Origin: Streptomyces sp. NBC_00539
GTDB lineage: Bacteria > Actinomycetota > Actinomycetes > Streptomycetales > Streptomycetaceae
NCBI RefSeq assembly: GCF_036346105.1
Contig: NZ_CP107811.1
Location: 930,001-994,000 of the forward strand
Direction of reading: 5' to 3'
Length of the DNA stretch: 64,000 nucleotides
Each line of letters begins with the position of its first letter. The first letter of the stretch is position 1. The translations under genes and the position numbers were made by a program. Below, piece after piece: positions 24,142 through 33,286 of the stretch. The notes under the pieces are model-generated. The model made no database searches. It was not told the DNA's origin and worked only from the letters and a program-made list of their open reading frames with translations.

Positions 24142-24534
24142 ATGACGTCGCACAAGACCACCCAGACCATGAAGCCCGCGACCGCGGCGAAGAAGCTGGG
24201 TGTGTACCTAGAGGCCACACCCGCCGAGTTCCAGGAGGGTGTCGTCTCGCGCACCGAGCTGAACGCGCTCCAGGCCGATCCGCCGGCCTGGCTCCAGGAG
24301 CTGCGACGCAACGGCCCGCACCCCCGGCCCGTGGTCGCGGCGAAGCTGGGCATCTCGATCGCCGGCCTCGCCCGCGGCGGGATCACGGAGGCGCTGACCA
24401 CCGAGCAGATCGACGCCCTCAAGGACGAGGCGCCCGAGTGGCTCCAGAAGGAGCGCGCCACACAGGCGGAGGTCCGCAAGGAAGCGGTGCGGATCAAGGA
24501 GAAGCAGGCTGAGCGAGCGGCCCGCGAGAGCTGA
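24142..24534 (+). CDS. DUF5997 family protein
   Basis: A 130-residue hydrophilic, helix-rich protein of the actinobacterial DUF5997 family. It has MKPATAAKKLGVYLEATPAEF near the start, a central RPVVAAKLGISIAGLARGG with a helix-turn-helix look, and a Lys/Glu/Arg-rich C-terminal helix. It may bind DNA through the central segment, but no function is established. It is divergent from the HTH-less LysR-like gene, and the two may form one regulatory unit. Confidence 0.8.
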   Translation: MTSHKTTQTMKPATAAKKLGVYLEATPAEFQEGVVSRTELNALQADPPAWLQELRRNGPHPRPVVAAKLGISIAGLARGGITEALTTEQIDALKDEAPEWLQKERATQAEVRKEAVRIKEKQAERAARES

Positions 24535-24543
24535 CCGCCCTGT

Positions 24544-24589
24544 ATGCGTGAAGGGGTCCCGGACCGTCGTCCGGGACCCCTTCACGCAT
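24544..24589. terminator. Perfect 21-bp stem between convergent DUF5997 and YbdK genes
   Basis: The arms 24544-24564 and 24569-24589 are fully complementary with a 4-base CGTC loop. The stem begins 9 bases after the DUF5997 stop, so it is a strong terminator that could act on both strands. Confidence 0.85.
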
Positions 24590-24639
24590 GTACGGGCGCG
24601 CTGCCGGGGGGCCGGGCCCCGTCAACGGGCGGCCCCCGT

Positions 24640-24675
24640 CAGCGGCCCGGCCCCCCTCAGCGGCCCGGCCCCCCT
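24640..24675. repeat. 18-bp tandem duplication at the end of the YbdK-like gene
   Basis: CAGCGGCCCGGCCCCCCT occurs twice without a gap (24640-24657 and 24658-24675), touching the stop codon of the carboxylate-amine ligase gene. Confidence 0.7.
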
Positions 24676-25769
24676 CAGCAGGCCGGGCCCGAGGCCGTGA
24701 TCAGGTCCGCGAGGGCGGCCATGCCGCCCTCGGCGAGCGCGCGGCGCTGCCGGTCGGCCGGAGTGCCCTCGCGCAGCAGCCGGTGCATCAGGGCGCTGAC
24801 CTCCCGGTGGTCCCCGGACTCCTCCAGGGCGGGGGCGATGTACGCGGTCAGCTGGTACAGCACGTCCCCGGCGCTGTGCCGCCCGCCCCGGGGATCCACG
24901 AGGGTGCTGTTCAGGCCGTGCCGGGCGGCATGCCAGTTCGCGGCCTGCAACAGTTCGTGCGCGCATGCGGGTGGCGGGGCCCCGGCGTTCTCCTCGGCGA
25001 TCGCGGTGGCGACGAGCGCCCGGATGATGCCGGTGAACAGCACGGCGTCGTCCGCCTCCAGTTGGACGTCGAGGCAGCGCACCTCGATCGTCGGGTAGCG
25101 GTCCGAGAGCCGCGCCTGCCAGTACAGCTGGCCGCGGTCGGTGATGACCCCCGACTCCAGGAGCGCCCCGATGCGCTTCTCGTAGTCCGCGAGGCCGGCG
25201 AAGCAGGGCGGCGGACCGCTGACCGGCCAGCGCCCGAAGACGATGGTGCGCCAGCTGGCGAAGCCGGTGTCCCGCCCGTCCCACAGCGGCGAGTTCCCCG
25301 ACATGGCCAGCAGGGTGGGGAGCCAGACGCGGATCCGGTTGAGTACGGCCACGCCCATCTCCCGGCCCGGAACCGCCACGTGGACGTGCATGCCGTTGAT
25401 CAGCTGCTCGTCGACCAGCCGCCGGGCCTCCTCCCGCATCCGCAGGTAGCGCGGCTTCTGGGTGACCGCGGGGGGCGTGCCGTCCTTGAGGGGCGCGGTG
25501 GCGGACATCGCGACCCGGCACCCCTTGTCCTCCGCCGCGGACACCACGGCATGGCGCAGCCGCAGCAGGTGCCCGCCCACCTCGCCGAGGTCCGTGCAGA
25601 TGGGCGTGGCGACCTCGATCTGTGCCTGGAGGAGCTCGTCCTGCACCTCGCCCTCGTCCACGAACGACCCGAGGCCGGCCGCGACGCGCACCTCTTCCGC
25701 GAGGGGCATCGGCAGATGGGTGGAAGGGTGCAGCAGGACGTACTCTTCCTCGACCCCGACGGTGATCAT
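24675..25769 (-). CDS. Carboxylate-amine ligase, YbdK / GCS2 family
   Basis: A 364-residue member of the glutamate-cysteine ligase 2 family (YbdK type), ATP-dependent enzymes joining a carboxylate to an amine. The opening GVEEEYVLL, the block [14 protein letters not shown] (about 45-58), HVHVAVPG (about 127-134) and VEVRCLD-type [14 protein letters not shown] are typical. Some relatives make gamma-glutamylcysteine or EgtA-type products, so it may feed a thiol or peptide pathway. The exact substrates are unknown. Confidence 0.87.
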   Translation of the reverse strand: MITVGVEEEYVLLHPSTHLPMPLAEEVRVAAGLGSFVDEGEVQDELLQAQIEVATPICTDLGEVGGHLLRLRHAVVSAAEDKGCRVAMSATAPLKDGTPPAVTQKPRYLRMREEARRLVDEQLINGMHVHVAVPGREMGVAVLNRIRVWLPTLLAMSGNSPLWDGRDTGFASWRTIVFGRWPVSGPPPCFAGLADYEKRIGALLESGVITDRGQLYWQARLSDRYPTIEVRCLDVQLEADDAVLFTGIIRALVATAIAEENAGAPPPACAHELLQAANWHAARHGLNSTLVDPRGGRHSAGDVLYQLTAYIAPALEESGDHREVSALMHRLLREGTPADRQRRALAEGGMAALADLITASGPAC

Positions 25770-25785
25770 GTCCGGCGGCTACCCA

Positions 25786-25807
25786 TGAATTCCGGGATGA
25801 ATTCCGG
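25786..25807. repeat. TGAATTCCGG direct repeat between ybdK-like and csbD genes
   Basis: TGAATTCCGG occurs at 25786-25795 and 25798-25807, a 12-base period. It lies in the 114-bp spacer between divergent genes and could be a regulator site. Confidence 0.4.
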
Positions 25808-25883
25808 CTCCGCGGGTTTGTGGCGGCCGTTCTCGGTCAGATGCTTCAAGGTCCGCATTTCCCTTTCCGATGGAGTGAATGCC

Positions 25884-26057
25884 ATGTCCGGTGACGAGAA
25901 GGCGAAGTCCAAGGGCGAGCAGGCCAAGGGCAAGGTCAAGGAAGCCGCAGGCCGGGCCGTCGGCAACGAACGGCTCACCGCGGAGGGCCGCGCCGAGCAG
26001 GCCAAGGGCGACGCCCGGCAGGCCAAGGAGAAGATCAAGGACACCCTCAAGGACTGA
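25884..26057 (+). CDS. CsbD-family stress protein
   Basis: A 57-residue, highly charged protein of the CsbD family, general-stress proteins induced by alternative sigma factors in many bacteria. It has the typical GEQAKGKVKEAAGRAVGN segment followed by a second Ala/Lys/Glu helix. It is too short for a catalytic role and is probably largely helical. A perfect terminator hairpin begins 23 bases after its stop, so it can be expressed alone at high level. Confidence 0.9.
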   Translation: MSGDEKAKSKGEQAKGKVKEAAGRAVGNERLTAEGRAEQAKGDARQAKEKIKDTLKD

Positions 26058-26079
26058 CTCCTTCCCTCCAGCTCTTCCC

Positions 26080-26116
26080 GTGCCTCCCGAGCACCCTCGC
26101 GGTGCTCGGGAGGCAC
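26080..26116 (+). terminator. Perfect 16-bp terminator after the csbD gene
   Basis: GTGCCTCCCGAGCACC (26080-26095) pairs with GGTGCTCGGGAGGCAC (26101-26116) around a CTCGC loop. The next gene's start lies 24 bases later. Confidence 0.85.
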
Positions 26117-26139
26117 CTTCCGTTCCGCAAGGAGGTCCC

Positions 26140-26679
26140 ATGCCCGCCGACGACGCCGAGAGGAAGACGGACCCGGGTGCGCGGGACCCCGCCGGGACCC
26201 GCGGGGACGACGGGCGCAACGAGAGTCCCGAGGAGCGGGCGGACCGCCAGTGGGGCGAATTGGTGCAGGAGATCCGCGTGGCCCAGACCGGCGTGCAGAT
26301 CCTGTTCGGTTTCCTCCTCACCGTGGCCTTCACCCCCGTCTTCGCTGATCTCGAACAGACGGACCGGACGATTTACCTGATCACCGTCATCCTCGGCTCA
26401 CTGGCCACGGGGGCCCTCATCGGTCCCGTCGCCTTCCACCGGATCGTCTTCCGTCGCCGCATCAAGCCCGAAGCGGTCACCTGGGCCTCCCGGCTGACGA
26501 TGACGGGCATCGTGCTGCTGCTGATGACCCTGTGCACGGCCCTGCTCCTCATCCTCCGGGTGGCGACGCACGACGCGCTGGTCCCGTGGCTGGTGGCGGG
26601 CGTCCTGGCCTGGTACCTGCTGTGCTGGTTCGCGCTGCCGCTGTGGGTGCGCCACCGGCACACCACGCAGCGCGACTAG
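26140..26679 (+). CDS. DUF6328 membrane protein
   Basis: A 179-residue protein with a hydrophilic, Asp/Arg-rich N-terminus (about 1-45) and four hydrophobic helices (about 55-75, 85-110, 120-145 and 150-172). The opening of the membrane part, WGELVQEIRVAQTGVQILFGF, is the hallmark of actinobacterial DUF6328 proteins. Their role is unproved. GGAGG lies 5 bases before the ATG at 26140. Its TAG shares CTAG with the convergent proline-rich gene. Confidence 0.85.
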   Translation: MPADDAERKTDPGARDPAGTRGDDGRNESPEERADRQWGELVQEIRVAQTGVQILFGFLLTVAFTPVFADLEQTDRTIYLITVILGSLATGALIGPVAFHRIVFRRRIKPEAVTWASRLTMTGIVLLLMTLCTALLLILRVATHDALVPWLVAGVLAWYLLCWFALPLWVRHRHTTQRD

Positions 26680-26975
26680 TCCGGGGGCTCCTGGGCGGGC
26701 GGCTGTTCGGCGGGCGACGGCGATTTCGGTGCGGGCCCGGGCGGCGGTTTCTCCCCGGGGCGTGCGGGGCGCGGGTCACGGGGTACCGCGCCGGGGCCGG
26801 GCGTGGGCCCGGGGCCCTCGGGCTCGGGGGTCTTGGGGTCGTGGCCCGGCGTGCCGGCGGCCCCCCGCGGGCCGGGCCCGTGCGCGCCCGCCCCCCGCGG
26901 GCCGGGCCCGTGCGCGCCCGCCTCGTGCGTCTCCGGCTCCCGGCCGGTCCGTAGTGGCTCCTTGGGCCGCTCCAT
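26676..26975 (-). CDS. Small disordered Pro/Gly/Glu-rich protein
   Basis: A 99-residue hydrophilic protein beginning MERPKEPLRTG, with a GAHGPGPRG nonapeptide repeated twice and then proline-rich sequence to the end. GAGGTG at about 9 bases before the ATG at 26975 supports translation. No domain is recognisable and it is predicted to be disordered. A longer frame runs through it from the MFS gene's antisense frame, but only this end looks like a gene. Confidence 0.5.
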   Translation of the reverse strand: MERPKEPLRTGREPETHEAGAHGPGPRGAGAHGPGPRGAAGTPGHDPKTPEPEGPGPTPGPGAVPRDPRPARPGEKPPPGPAPKSPSPAEQPPAQEPPD

Positions 26976-27138
26976 GCGGTTCACCTCGGCTCTCCGTCTC
27001 GTGCGCGCGCCACTCCCTGTGGCCGACGCGTTCCCTCCGCTTGCCCGCGGACACGGTCCGCAACCGCACCGCCCGCTGGTCCCGACGTTCCGAGTAGACC
27101 CGGTCCGGGCGGTTTCCGCATGGTTTCGTACGTGACGC

Positions 27139-27171
27139 GGCCCCCGGACCGCATTGCGGCATCCGGGGGCC
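27139..27171 (-). terminator. Hairpin after the MFS porter gene
   Basis: GGCCCCCGGA (27139-27148) pairs with TCCGGGGGCC (27162-27171), and CCGC/GCGG extends the stem around ATT. It starts about 20 bases past the porter's stop. Confidence 0.7.
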
Positions 27172-27190
27172 GGGGGGCGTACGGGGTTGC

Positions 27191-28675
27191 TCAGCCGCCC
27201 ACCGGTCGGGCGACCGGGGCGGGCTCGGCCGCCCGCGCGGAGAGGGGGGTGGCGATCTGTTCCAGCGAGCGCCCCTCCGCGGCGACGGCGAAGAAGACCG
27301 CGACCACTCCGGCCGCCACCATCAAGGAGGCGCCCACGCAGAAGGCGATCACCGCGTCGCCCACCACCCCGCTGGAGGTCAGGTCGGCGAAGAGCAGCGG
27401 GCCGGAGATGCCGCCGGCCGCCGTGCCGACGGCATAGAAGAAGGCGATCGCCATGGCCCGCGTCTCCATCGGGAAGATCTCGCTGACGGTCAGGTAGGCC
27501 GAGCTGGCACCCGCGGAGGCGAAGAAGAGCACCACGCACCAGCAGGCGGTCATGGTCGCCGCGTTCAGCCGTCCCGCGTCGAAGAGCCACGCCGTCCCGA
27601 AGAGCAGCAGCCCCGAGAGGATGTATGTGCCCGCGATCATCGGGCGGCGTCCGACGGTGTCGAAGAGCCGTCCCAGGAGCAGGGGTCCGAGGAAGTTGCC
27701 GAAGGCGATGACGGCGAAGTAGTAGCCGGTGCGGCCCGACGGGACGTCGAAGAACTTGACCAGGATGCTGCCGAACCCGAAGGTGATCGCGTTGTACAGG
27801 AAGGCCTGGCCGATGAAGAGCGACAGTCCGAGGGCGGCCCGGCGGGGGTAGGACCGGAACACCGTTCTGGCGATCTCGCCGAAGCCGGTGCTGCGCCGCT
27901 GGGTGACGGTGATGGCCTCGCCCGGCTCCGGCAGCGGCTCGCCCTTCTCCTCCTCCACCCGCCGTTCGACTTCGGTGACGAGTTCCTCGGCCTCGGTCGC
28001 CTTGCCGTGGATGAACATCCACCGGGGGCTCTCGGGTACGTGGCGGCGCACCAGGAGGATCACCAGCCCGAGGACCACGCCCAGGGCGAAGGTCAGCCGC
28101 CAGCCCAGCCAGACCGGGAAGAGGCCGGTGTCGAGGGCGAGGACGGACAGCAGTGCCCCGGCGATCGCGCCGAGCCAGAAGGTGCCGTTGATGACGAGGT
28201 CGACGCGGCCGCGGTACTTGCTGGGGATCAGCTCGTCGATCGCGGAGTTGATCGCGGCGTATTCGCCGCCGATGCCGAAACCGGTGAGGAACCGGAAGAC
28301 GAAGAACCACCAGGAGGAGAACGAGATCGCGGTCAGGGCGGTGGCCGCCAGGTAGACGCCGAGGGTGATGAGGAAGAGCCTCTTGCGCCCGAACAGGTCC
28401 GTCAGCCGTCCGAAGACGAGTGCGCCGGAACAGGCACCGGCCACGTACAGGGCCGCCGCCATGCCGGTGACCTGGGCGTCCGTGATGTCGAGCCCGCTGC
28501 CGCGCTCGGAGAGCCGGCTCGCGATGTTGCCGACGATGGTGACTTCGAGACCGTCCAGGATCCATACGGTTCCCAGCCCGATCACGATCATCCAGTGCCA
28601 CCGCGACCAGGGCAGCCGGTCCAACCGCGCGGGGACCTTGGTGGTGACGGTCCCCTCTTCCACAAGATCAGCCAT
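27191..28675 (-). CDS. MFS metabolite/sugar porter
   Basis: A 494-residue major facilitator of the sugar-porter/metabolite:H+ symporter type. The loop 2-3 motif GRLTDLFGRKRLFL and the repeat-two motif GRLFDTVGRRPMI are both intact, as is PESPRWM after helix 6. It has 12 predicted helices with a long central loop (about 235-285). The start ATG at 28675 leads into an acidic cytoplasmic segment. It is divergent from ctaD with 182 bp between. The substrate is not readable from sequence. Confidence 0.87.
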   Translation of the reverse strand: MADLVEEGTVTTKVPARLDRLPWSRWHWMIVIGLGTVWILDGLEVTIVGNIASRLSERGSGLDITDAQVTGMAAALYVAGACSGALVFGRLTDLFGRKRLFLITLGVYLAATALTAISFSSWWFFVFRFLTGFGIGGEYAAINSAIDELIPSKYRGRVDLVINGTFWLGAIAGALLSVLALDTGLFPVWLGWRLTFALGVVLGLVILLVRRHVPESPRWMFIHGKATEAEELVTEVERRVEEEKGEPLPEPGEAITVTQRRSTGFGEIARTVFRSYPRRAALGLSLFIGQAFLYNAITFGFGSILVKFFDVPSGRTGYYFAVIAFGNFLGPLLLGRLFDTVGRRPMIAGTYILSGLLLFGTAWLFDAGRLNAATMTACWCVVLFFASAGASSAYLTVSEIFPMETRAMAIAFFYAVGTAAGGISGPLLFADLTSSGVVGDAVIAFCVGASLMVAAGVVAVFFAVAAEGRSLEQIATPLSARAAEPAPVARPVGG

Positions 28676-28857
28676 GACCCGGCGTCTGCCCTGCGTGTCC
28701 GGCCGTAAACCGACCGTAAAGGTTCGCGGCAGCCTGCACGGGCGACACGGCGCATCCTCCCTGGCGCGCCGCCGACCGTGACGGCCCGGCGGCCTGTAGG
28801 CAGACGTACGGCACGCGGGCCGCGGGTCCCCGCGCCGCGAGGCTCCCTGGAGGACGG

Positions 28858-30531
28858 ATGACGTCGGTGGACCGCGCGCCGGATGTGGCGCCCCCGGATG
28901 ACCGGCCCTCGGCCGGCACCGAACGGCGCACGCGTCACGGCACGGCCGTGCTGCGGTGGCTGTCGACCACCGACCACAAGGTGATCGGCGGTCTCTACCT
29001 CGTCACCGCGTTCGCGTTCTTCCTCTTCGCGGGCGTGCTCGCCATGATGATGCGCGCCGAACTGGCACGTCCCGGCATGCAGTTCATGTCGAACCAGCAG
29101 TACAACGAGCTGTTCACCATCCACGGCACGATCATGATGCTGCTGTTCGCGACGCCGACCTTCACCGGATTCGCCAACGCGCTAATGCCGTTGCAGATCG
29201 GCTCGCCCGATGTGGCCTTCCCCCGGATGAACGCCTTCACCTACTGGGTCTACCTCTTCGGTGGCCTGATGGTGCTGGGCGGATTCCTGACGGCGGACGG
29301 CCCGGCGGCCTTCGGCTGGTTCGCGTACGCACCGCTGAACGGCGCGGCGCACTCCCCCGGCACCGGGCCCGACCTGTGGGTCATGGGCTTGGCGGTGGCG
29401 GGGCTGAGCACGATCCTCGGTGCGGTGAACTTCATCGCCACCATCGTGTGTCTGCGTGCGCCGGGGATGACGCTGTTCCGGATGCCTATCTTCACCTGGA
29501 ACGTCCTGTTCACCTCGATCCTGGCGCTGCTGGCCTTCCCGGTGCTCACCGCGACCCTGCTGGTCCTGGAGGCAGACCGCAGGTTCGGCGCGCACGTCTT
29601 CGAGGCCGCGAGCGGGGGCGCCCTGCTGTGGCAGCACCTCTTCTGGTTCTTCGGGCATCCGGAGGTGTACATCGTGGCCCTGCCGTTCTTCGGGGTGATC
29701 AGCGAGATCGTCCCGGTGTTCAGCAGGAAGCCGATGTTCGGCTACCAGGCCCTGATCGGTGCGACCATCGCCATCACGGGGCTGTCCGCGACGGTGTGGG
29801 CGCACCACATGTTCGCGACCGGCGCGGTGCTGCTGCCGTTCTTCTCCCTGCTCTCCTTCCTGATCGCCGTCCCGACGGGGGTGAAGTTCTTCAACTGGAT
29901 CGGGACGATGTGGCACGGGTCGCTGTCCTTCGAGACGCCGATGCTGTGGTCCCTGGGCTTCCTCGTCACGTTCCTGCTCGGCGGCCTGTCCGGGGTGCTG
30001 GTCGCCTCGCCCCCGCTGGACTTCCACCTGACGGACAGCTACTTCGTCGTCGCACACCTGCACTACGTGCTCTTCGGGACGATCGTCTTCGCCACCTTCG
30101 CCGGGTTCTACTTCTGGTGGCCGAAGTTCACCGGCCTGATGCTGGACGAGCGGCTCGGAAAGATCCATTTCTGGACCCTGTTCACCGGTTTCCAGACGAC
30201 GTTCCTGGTGCAGCACTGGCTCGGCGAGGCGGGCATGCCGCGCCGGTACGCGGACTACCTCGCAGGCGACGGTTTCACCGTCCTCAACTCCGTGTCCAGC
30301 GCGGGGTCGTTCCTGCTGGGGCTGTCGACCCTGCCCTTCCTCTACAACGTGTGGAAGACGCGGCGCCACGGTACGCCGGTCGGGGTGGACGATCCGTGGG
30401 GCTGGGGGCGTTCCCTGGAGTGGGCGACCGGTTGTCCTCCCCCGCGGCACAACTTCCACGCGCTGCCCCGGATCCGCTCGGAGTCCCCCGCCTTCGACCT
30501 GCACCACCCGGAGGTGCCCCGTGAAGGGTGA
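28858..30531 (+). CDS. ctaD: Cytochrome c oxidase subunit I (aa3 type)
   Basis: A 557-residue heme-copper oxidase subunit I with 12 helices. The low-spin heme ligand lies in FTIHGTIM, the CuB-Tyr pair in [11 protein letters not shown], the two further CuB histidines in VWAHHMF, and the heme histidines in [11 protein letters not shown]. All needed residues for oxygen reduction and proton pumping of an A-type enzyme are present. It is the first gene of a two-gene unit with ctaF. No subunit II (ctaC) or III (ctaE) gene is nearby, so it must pair with subunits encoded elsewhere. Confidence 0.93.
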   Translation: MTSVDRAPDVAPPDDRPSAGTERRTRHGTAVLRWLSTTDHKVIGGLYLVTAFAFFLFAGVLAMMMRAELARPGMQFMSNQQYNELFTIHGTIMMLLFATPTFTGFANALMPLQIGSPDVAFPRMNAFTYWVYLFGGLMVLGGFLTADGPAAFGWFAYAPLNGAAHSPGTGPDLWVMGLAVAGLSTILGAVNFIATIVCLRAPGMTLFRMPIFTWNVLFTSILALLAFPVLTATLLVLEADRRFGAHVFEAASGGALLWQHLFWFFGHPEVYIVALPFFGVISEIVPVFSRKPMFGYQALIGATIAITGLSATVWAHHMFATGAVLLPFFSLLSFLIAVPTGVKFFNWIGTMWHGSLSFETPMLWSLGFLVTFLLGGLSGVLVASPPLDFHLTDSYFVVAHLHYVLFGTIVFATFAGFYFWWPKFTGLMLDERLGKIHFWTLFTGFQTTFLVQHWLGEAGMPRRYADYLAGDGFTVLNSVSSAGSFLLGLSTLPFLYNVWKTRRHGTPVGVDDPWGWGRSLEWATGCPPPRHNFHALPRIRSESPAFDLHHPEVPREG

Positions 30532-30910
30532 AGCCTGGCTGTTCACCGGTACGGCCGCGTTCTTCGCGGTGACGGCCGCCGTCTACGGATGGTTCTCCCC
30601 CGATCCGGCGGGGCGCGCCGCGCTGTGCGTGTCCTTCGGGATGTCGGCCCTGGTCGCCGCCTTCCTGTGGCGGCAGCGGGCTCGGGGCGGCGAGCGCCCT
30701 GAGGACCGTGGGGCGGCCGAGGTACGGGACACCGCCGGACGGCGGCTGTACTTCCCCGCCCGCAGCTTCGCCCCCGTCCTCACGGCTGCGGGCAGCGCGC
30801 TGATCGGGCTCGGCGTGGTCCAGGGCCTGTGGCTGTGCCTCGTGGGGTTCGGCGTGCTGCTGCCGGGGGTCCTCGGCTTCGCCTTCCAGGAGCTGGGCCA
30901 CCCGGAGTAG
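30521..30910 (+). CDS. ctaF: Cytochrome c oxidase subunit IV, actinobacterial type
   Basis: A 129-residue small subunit of the actinobacterial aa3 oxidase. It has two N-terminal helices (about 5-25 and 32-50), a hydrophilic loop, and two C-terminal helices (about 80-120), in the CtaF pattern. The GTG start at 30521 lies inside ctaD and overlaps it by 11 bases, with GGAGG upstream, so the two are translationally coupled. It ends 8 bases from the convergent cytochrome b gene. Confidence 0.85.
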   Translation: MKGEAWLFTGTAAFFAVTAAVYGWFSPDPAGRAALCVSFGMSALVAAFLWRQRARGGERPEDRGAAEVRDTAGRRLYFPARSFAPVLTAAGSALIGLGVVQGLWLCLVGFGVLLPGVLGFAFQELGHPE

Positions 30911-30918
30911 GGCTGCCG

Positions 30919-32565
30919 TCACCCGTCCCGCGGCGGCGGTTGTTCCTGGTCGGGGCCGGCGAGGACCGCCGCGATCCGGCGGCGCTGCTCGGGGGTCGCC
31001 GGGTAGCGGATCCGGTCGCGGTAGTACCAGGCGCTGAGCGCGGTGCGCGTCCGCTCGGCGAGCCGCCGCGGAGCGGGGCCGGCGGGTTCCAGGGGCCGTG
31101 GCACGTCCCGTACGAGAACGGCGTGACGGGCGGGGCCGGGCAGCGCCGTGTGCTCCGGGTGGAAGCCGCCTTCCGGGCCCTGGGTCACCAGGCCGGTCTC
31201 CTCGCCCTCGTCCAGCAGTTCCCGTTCTCGCTCCTGCAGGGCCAGGCAGAGGCGTCTGGTCAGCCAGAACGCGGCCGCCGGTACGACGAAGAACCCGGCG
31301 CGCAGCACCCTGGTCACGCCCGCCACGGGGACGTCGAAGACGTAGGCGACGATGTCCTGGCCGCCCGCGAGGAGCAGCACGGCGTACCAGGAAAGGGCCG
31401 CCACGCCCAGGCCGGTGCGGACGGGCCGGTTGCGGGGCCGGTCGCACAGGTGCCGTTCGCCGGTCGGGCCGGTGACCCAGCGCTCGAAGTACGGGTAGCA
31501 GTACAGGACCGCGAAGAGCAGTCCGGGCAGGACCACCCCCGTCAGCAGGGGGTTCCAGGACACGGTGTGCCCCCACAGCCGGGTCTCCGCCCCGGGCATC
31601 AGGCGCAGCGCCCCCTCCAGGAATCCGACGTACCAGTCGGGCTGGGAGCCGGTGGAGACGATGTCGGAGCGGTAGGGGCCGTAGGCCCAGACGGGGTTGA
31701 CCTGCGCGAGTGCGCCGAGCGCCGCGAGCAGGCCGAAGACCATGAAGAACAGGCCGCCGGACTTGGCGAGGTACTGGGGGAAGAAGGGCAGTCCGACGAC
31801 GTTGCGGCCGGTCCTGCCGGGGCCGGGCCACTGGGTGTGCTTGAGGGTGAACACCAGCAGGAGGTGCACCGTGATCAGTCCCAGGAGCAGGCCGGGGACC
31901 AGCAGGACGTGCACCGGGTAGAGCCTGGGCACGATGTCGTGGCCCGGGAACTGGCCACCGAAGACGAACATGCCGAGGTAGCTGCCGGCCACGGGGACGG
32001 ACAGGACGATGCCCTGGGCGATGCGCAGTCCGGTGCCGGAGAGCAGGTCGTCGGGGAGCGAGTAGCCGCAGAAGCCTTCCAGGAGCGAGAGCAGGAACAG
32101 GGTGACCCCGATCGTCCAGTTGGCCTCGCGCGGACGGCGGAAGGCGCCGGTCAGGAACACGCGCAGCATGTGGGCGCCGATCGCGGCGAGGAAGAGGATC
32201 GCCGCCCAGTGGTGGGTCTGGCGGATCAGCAGTCCGCCGCGCACGTCGAAGCTGATCCTGAGGGTGGAGAGGTAGGCCCGGGACATCGGGACCCCGCGCA
32301 GCGGAGCGTACGAACCCTGGTAGGGGCCCTCGCTCATCGAGGGCTCGAAGAAGAAGGTCAGGTAGACCCCGGTCAGCAGCAGGACGAGGAAGCCGTACAG
32401 CGCGAGTTCCCCGAGCAGGAACGACCAGTGGTCGGGGAACACCTTGCGCATCACCCCGCGCGCCAGCTCCCCCAGGGGCAGCCGGGCGTCCGCCTTGTGG
32501 AAGGCCCGCACCGCCGCGCGACGTGCCCGGTCGCGCAGCCGGGCCTTGCGCCGTGACCCCAGCAC
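30919..32565 (-). CDS. qcrB: Stand-alone cytochrome b subunit of a bc complex
   Basis: A 548-residue cytochrome b with eight or more helices. Heme-ligand histidines are visible in the helix-2 segment QTHHWAAILFLAAIGAHMLR and in the helix-4 segment VHVLLVPGLLLGLITVH. A long C-terminal extension typical of actinobacterial QcrB follows, with a hydrophilic tail. The GTG at 32565 follows AGGAGG by 8 bases and is preferred to longer frames. No Rieske (qcrA) or cytochrome cc (qcrC) gene adjoins it. It faces ctaD-ctaF, suggesting one extra respiratory module on two strands. Confidence 0.9.
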   Translation of the reverse strand: MLGSRRKARLRDRARRAAVRAFHKADARLPLGELARGVMRKVFPDHWSFLLGELALYGFLVLLLTGVYLTFFFEPSMSEGPYQGSYAPLRGVPMSRAYLSTLRISFDVRGGLLIRQTHHWAAILFLAAIGAHMLRVFLTGAFRRPREANWTIGVTLFLLSLLEGFCGYSLPDDLLSGTGLRIAQGIVLSVPVAGSYLGMFVFGGQFPGHDIVPRLYPVHVLLVPGLLLGLITVHLLLVFTLKHTQWPGPGRTGRNVVGLPFFPQYLAKSGGLFFMVFGLLAALGALAQVNPVWAYGPYRSDIVSTGSQPDWYVGFLEGALRLMPGAETRLWGHTVSWNPLLTGVVLPGLLFAVLYCYPYFERWVTGPTGERHLCDRPRNRPVRTGLGVAALSWYAVLLLAGGQDIVAYVFDVPVAGVTRVLRAGFFVVPAAAFWLTRRLCLALQERERELLDEGEETGLVTQGPEGGFHPEHTALPGPARHAVLVRDVPRPLEPAGPAPRRLAERTRTALSAWYYRDRIRYPATPEQRRRIAAVLAGPDQEQPPPRDG

Positions 32566-32755
32566 CCGGGGCACCTCCTGTCCGCGTGACCGGCACCGGG
32601 AGCCACTGTGCCGGGCCGGTCGGGCGGCGGACCGGACGGCGCGCCCGTACCGGGACCCGCAGTCACCTGGTCGCTGCCGGCGGACGGGGGCGTGGCGGGG
32701 GCGGCCCGGGGTAGGCGCCGACGGATACCACGTCCGCCCACGGAGGAGTCGTCCC

Positions 32756-33277
32756 ATGGATCTCACCCAAGCCCTGAGCGGTGCCCGGCGCCGCGCGGAC
32801 CGCGAGGAGCGCGCCTACGCGGGTGACGAGGAGCGGCCGCTCAAGGGGTATCTGGCGCTCATGGGGGCGTACGGCGCGGGCGTCGCGGGGCTCGTGGCCG
32901 CCGCCCGGGCCGCGCGCAGGCCGGTACCGCGGCTCTCCCCGTCCGACGTGCTGCTGCTCGGCGGCGCCACCCACTGGGTGGCGCACACCCTCGCGAAGGA
33001 CCCCGTGACCAGCCCGTTGCGCGCTCCCTTCGCCCGCTACCGCGGTACTTCCGGACCGGCCGAGCTGGAGGAGGACGTCCGGGGTTCGGGGGTGCGGCAC
33101 GCGGTCGGCGAGCTGCTGACCTGCCCGTTCTGTCTGGGGCTGTGGGTGACCACGGGGCTCGGCGCCGGATACGTGTTCGCGCCCGCCTTCACCCGGTTCG
33201 CGGTCGGTTCACTGGCGGCCCTGACGGGGGCGGACCTGCTCCAGCTGTGCCGCGCCCGGCTCCAGGACGGGGGGTGA
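32756..33277 (+). CDS. DUF1360 membrane protein
   Basis: A 173-residue protein of the DUF1360 family. It has a charged N-terminus (1-30), hydrophobic helices at about 31-50, 60-80 and 120-165, and the conserved CPFCLGLWVT near residue 122, whose two cysteines could bind metal or form a disulfide. Related proteins include sporulation-associated YjcA of Bacillus. It is divergent from the cytochrome b gene and convergent with the cysteine hydrolase gene. Its function is not established. Confidence 0.85.
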   Translation: MDLTQALSGARRRADREERAYAGDEERPLKGYLALMGAYGAGVAGLVAAARAARRPVPRLSPSDVLLLGGATHWVAHTLAKDPVTSPLRAPFARYRGTSGPAELEEDVRGSGVRHAVGELLTCPFCLGLWVTTGLGAGYVFAPAFTRFAVGSLAALTGADLLQLCRARLQDGG

Positions 33278-33286
33278 GGGGGGCGC

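Noticed and set aside
26676-28601. A 641-codon minus frame across the MFS porter
   Set aside because: Only its last 99 codons, after a new ribosome binding site, look real. The rest is a shadow of the MFS porter.
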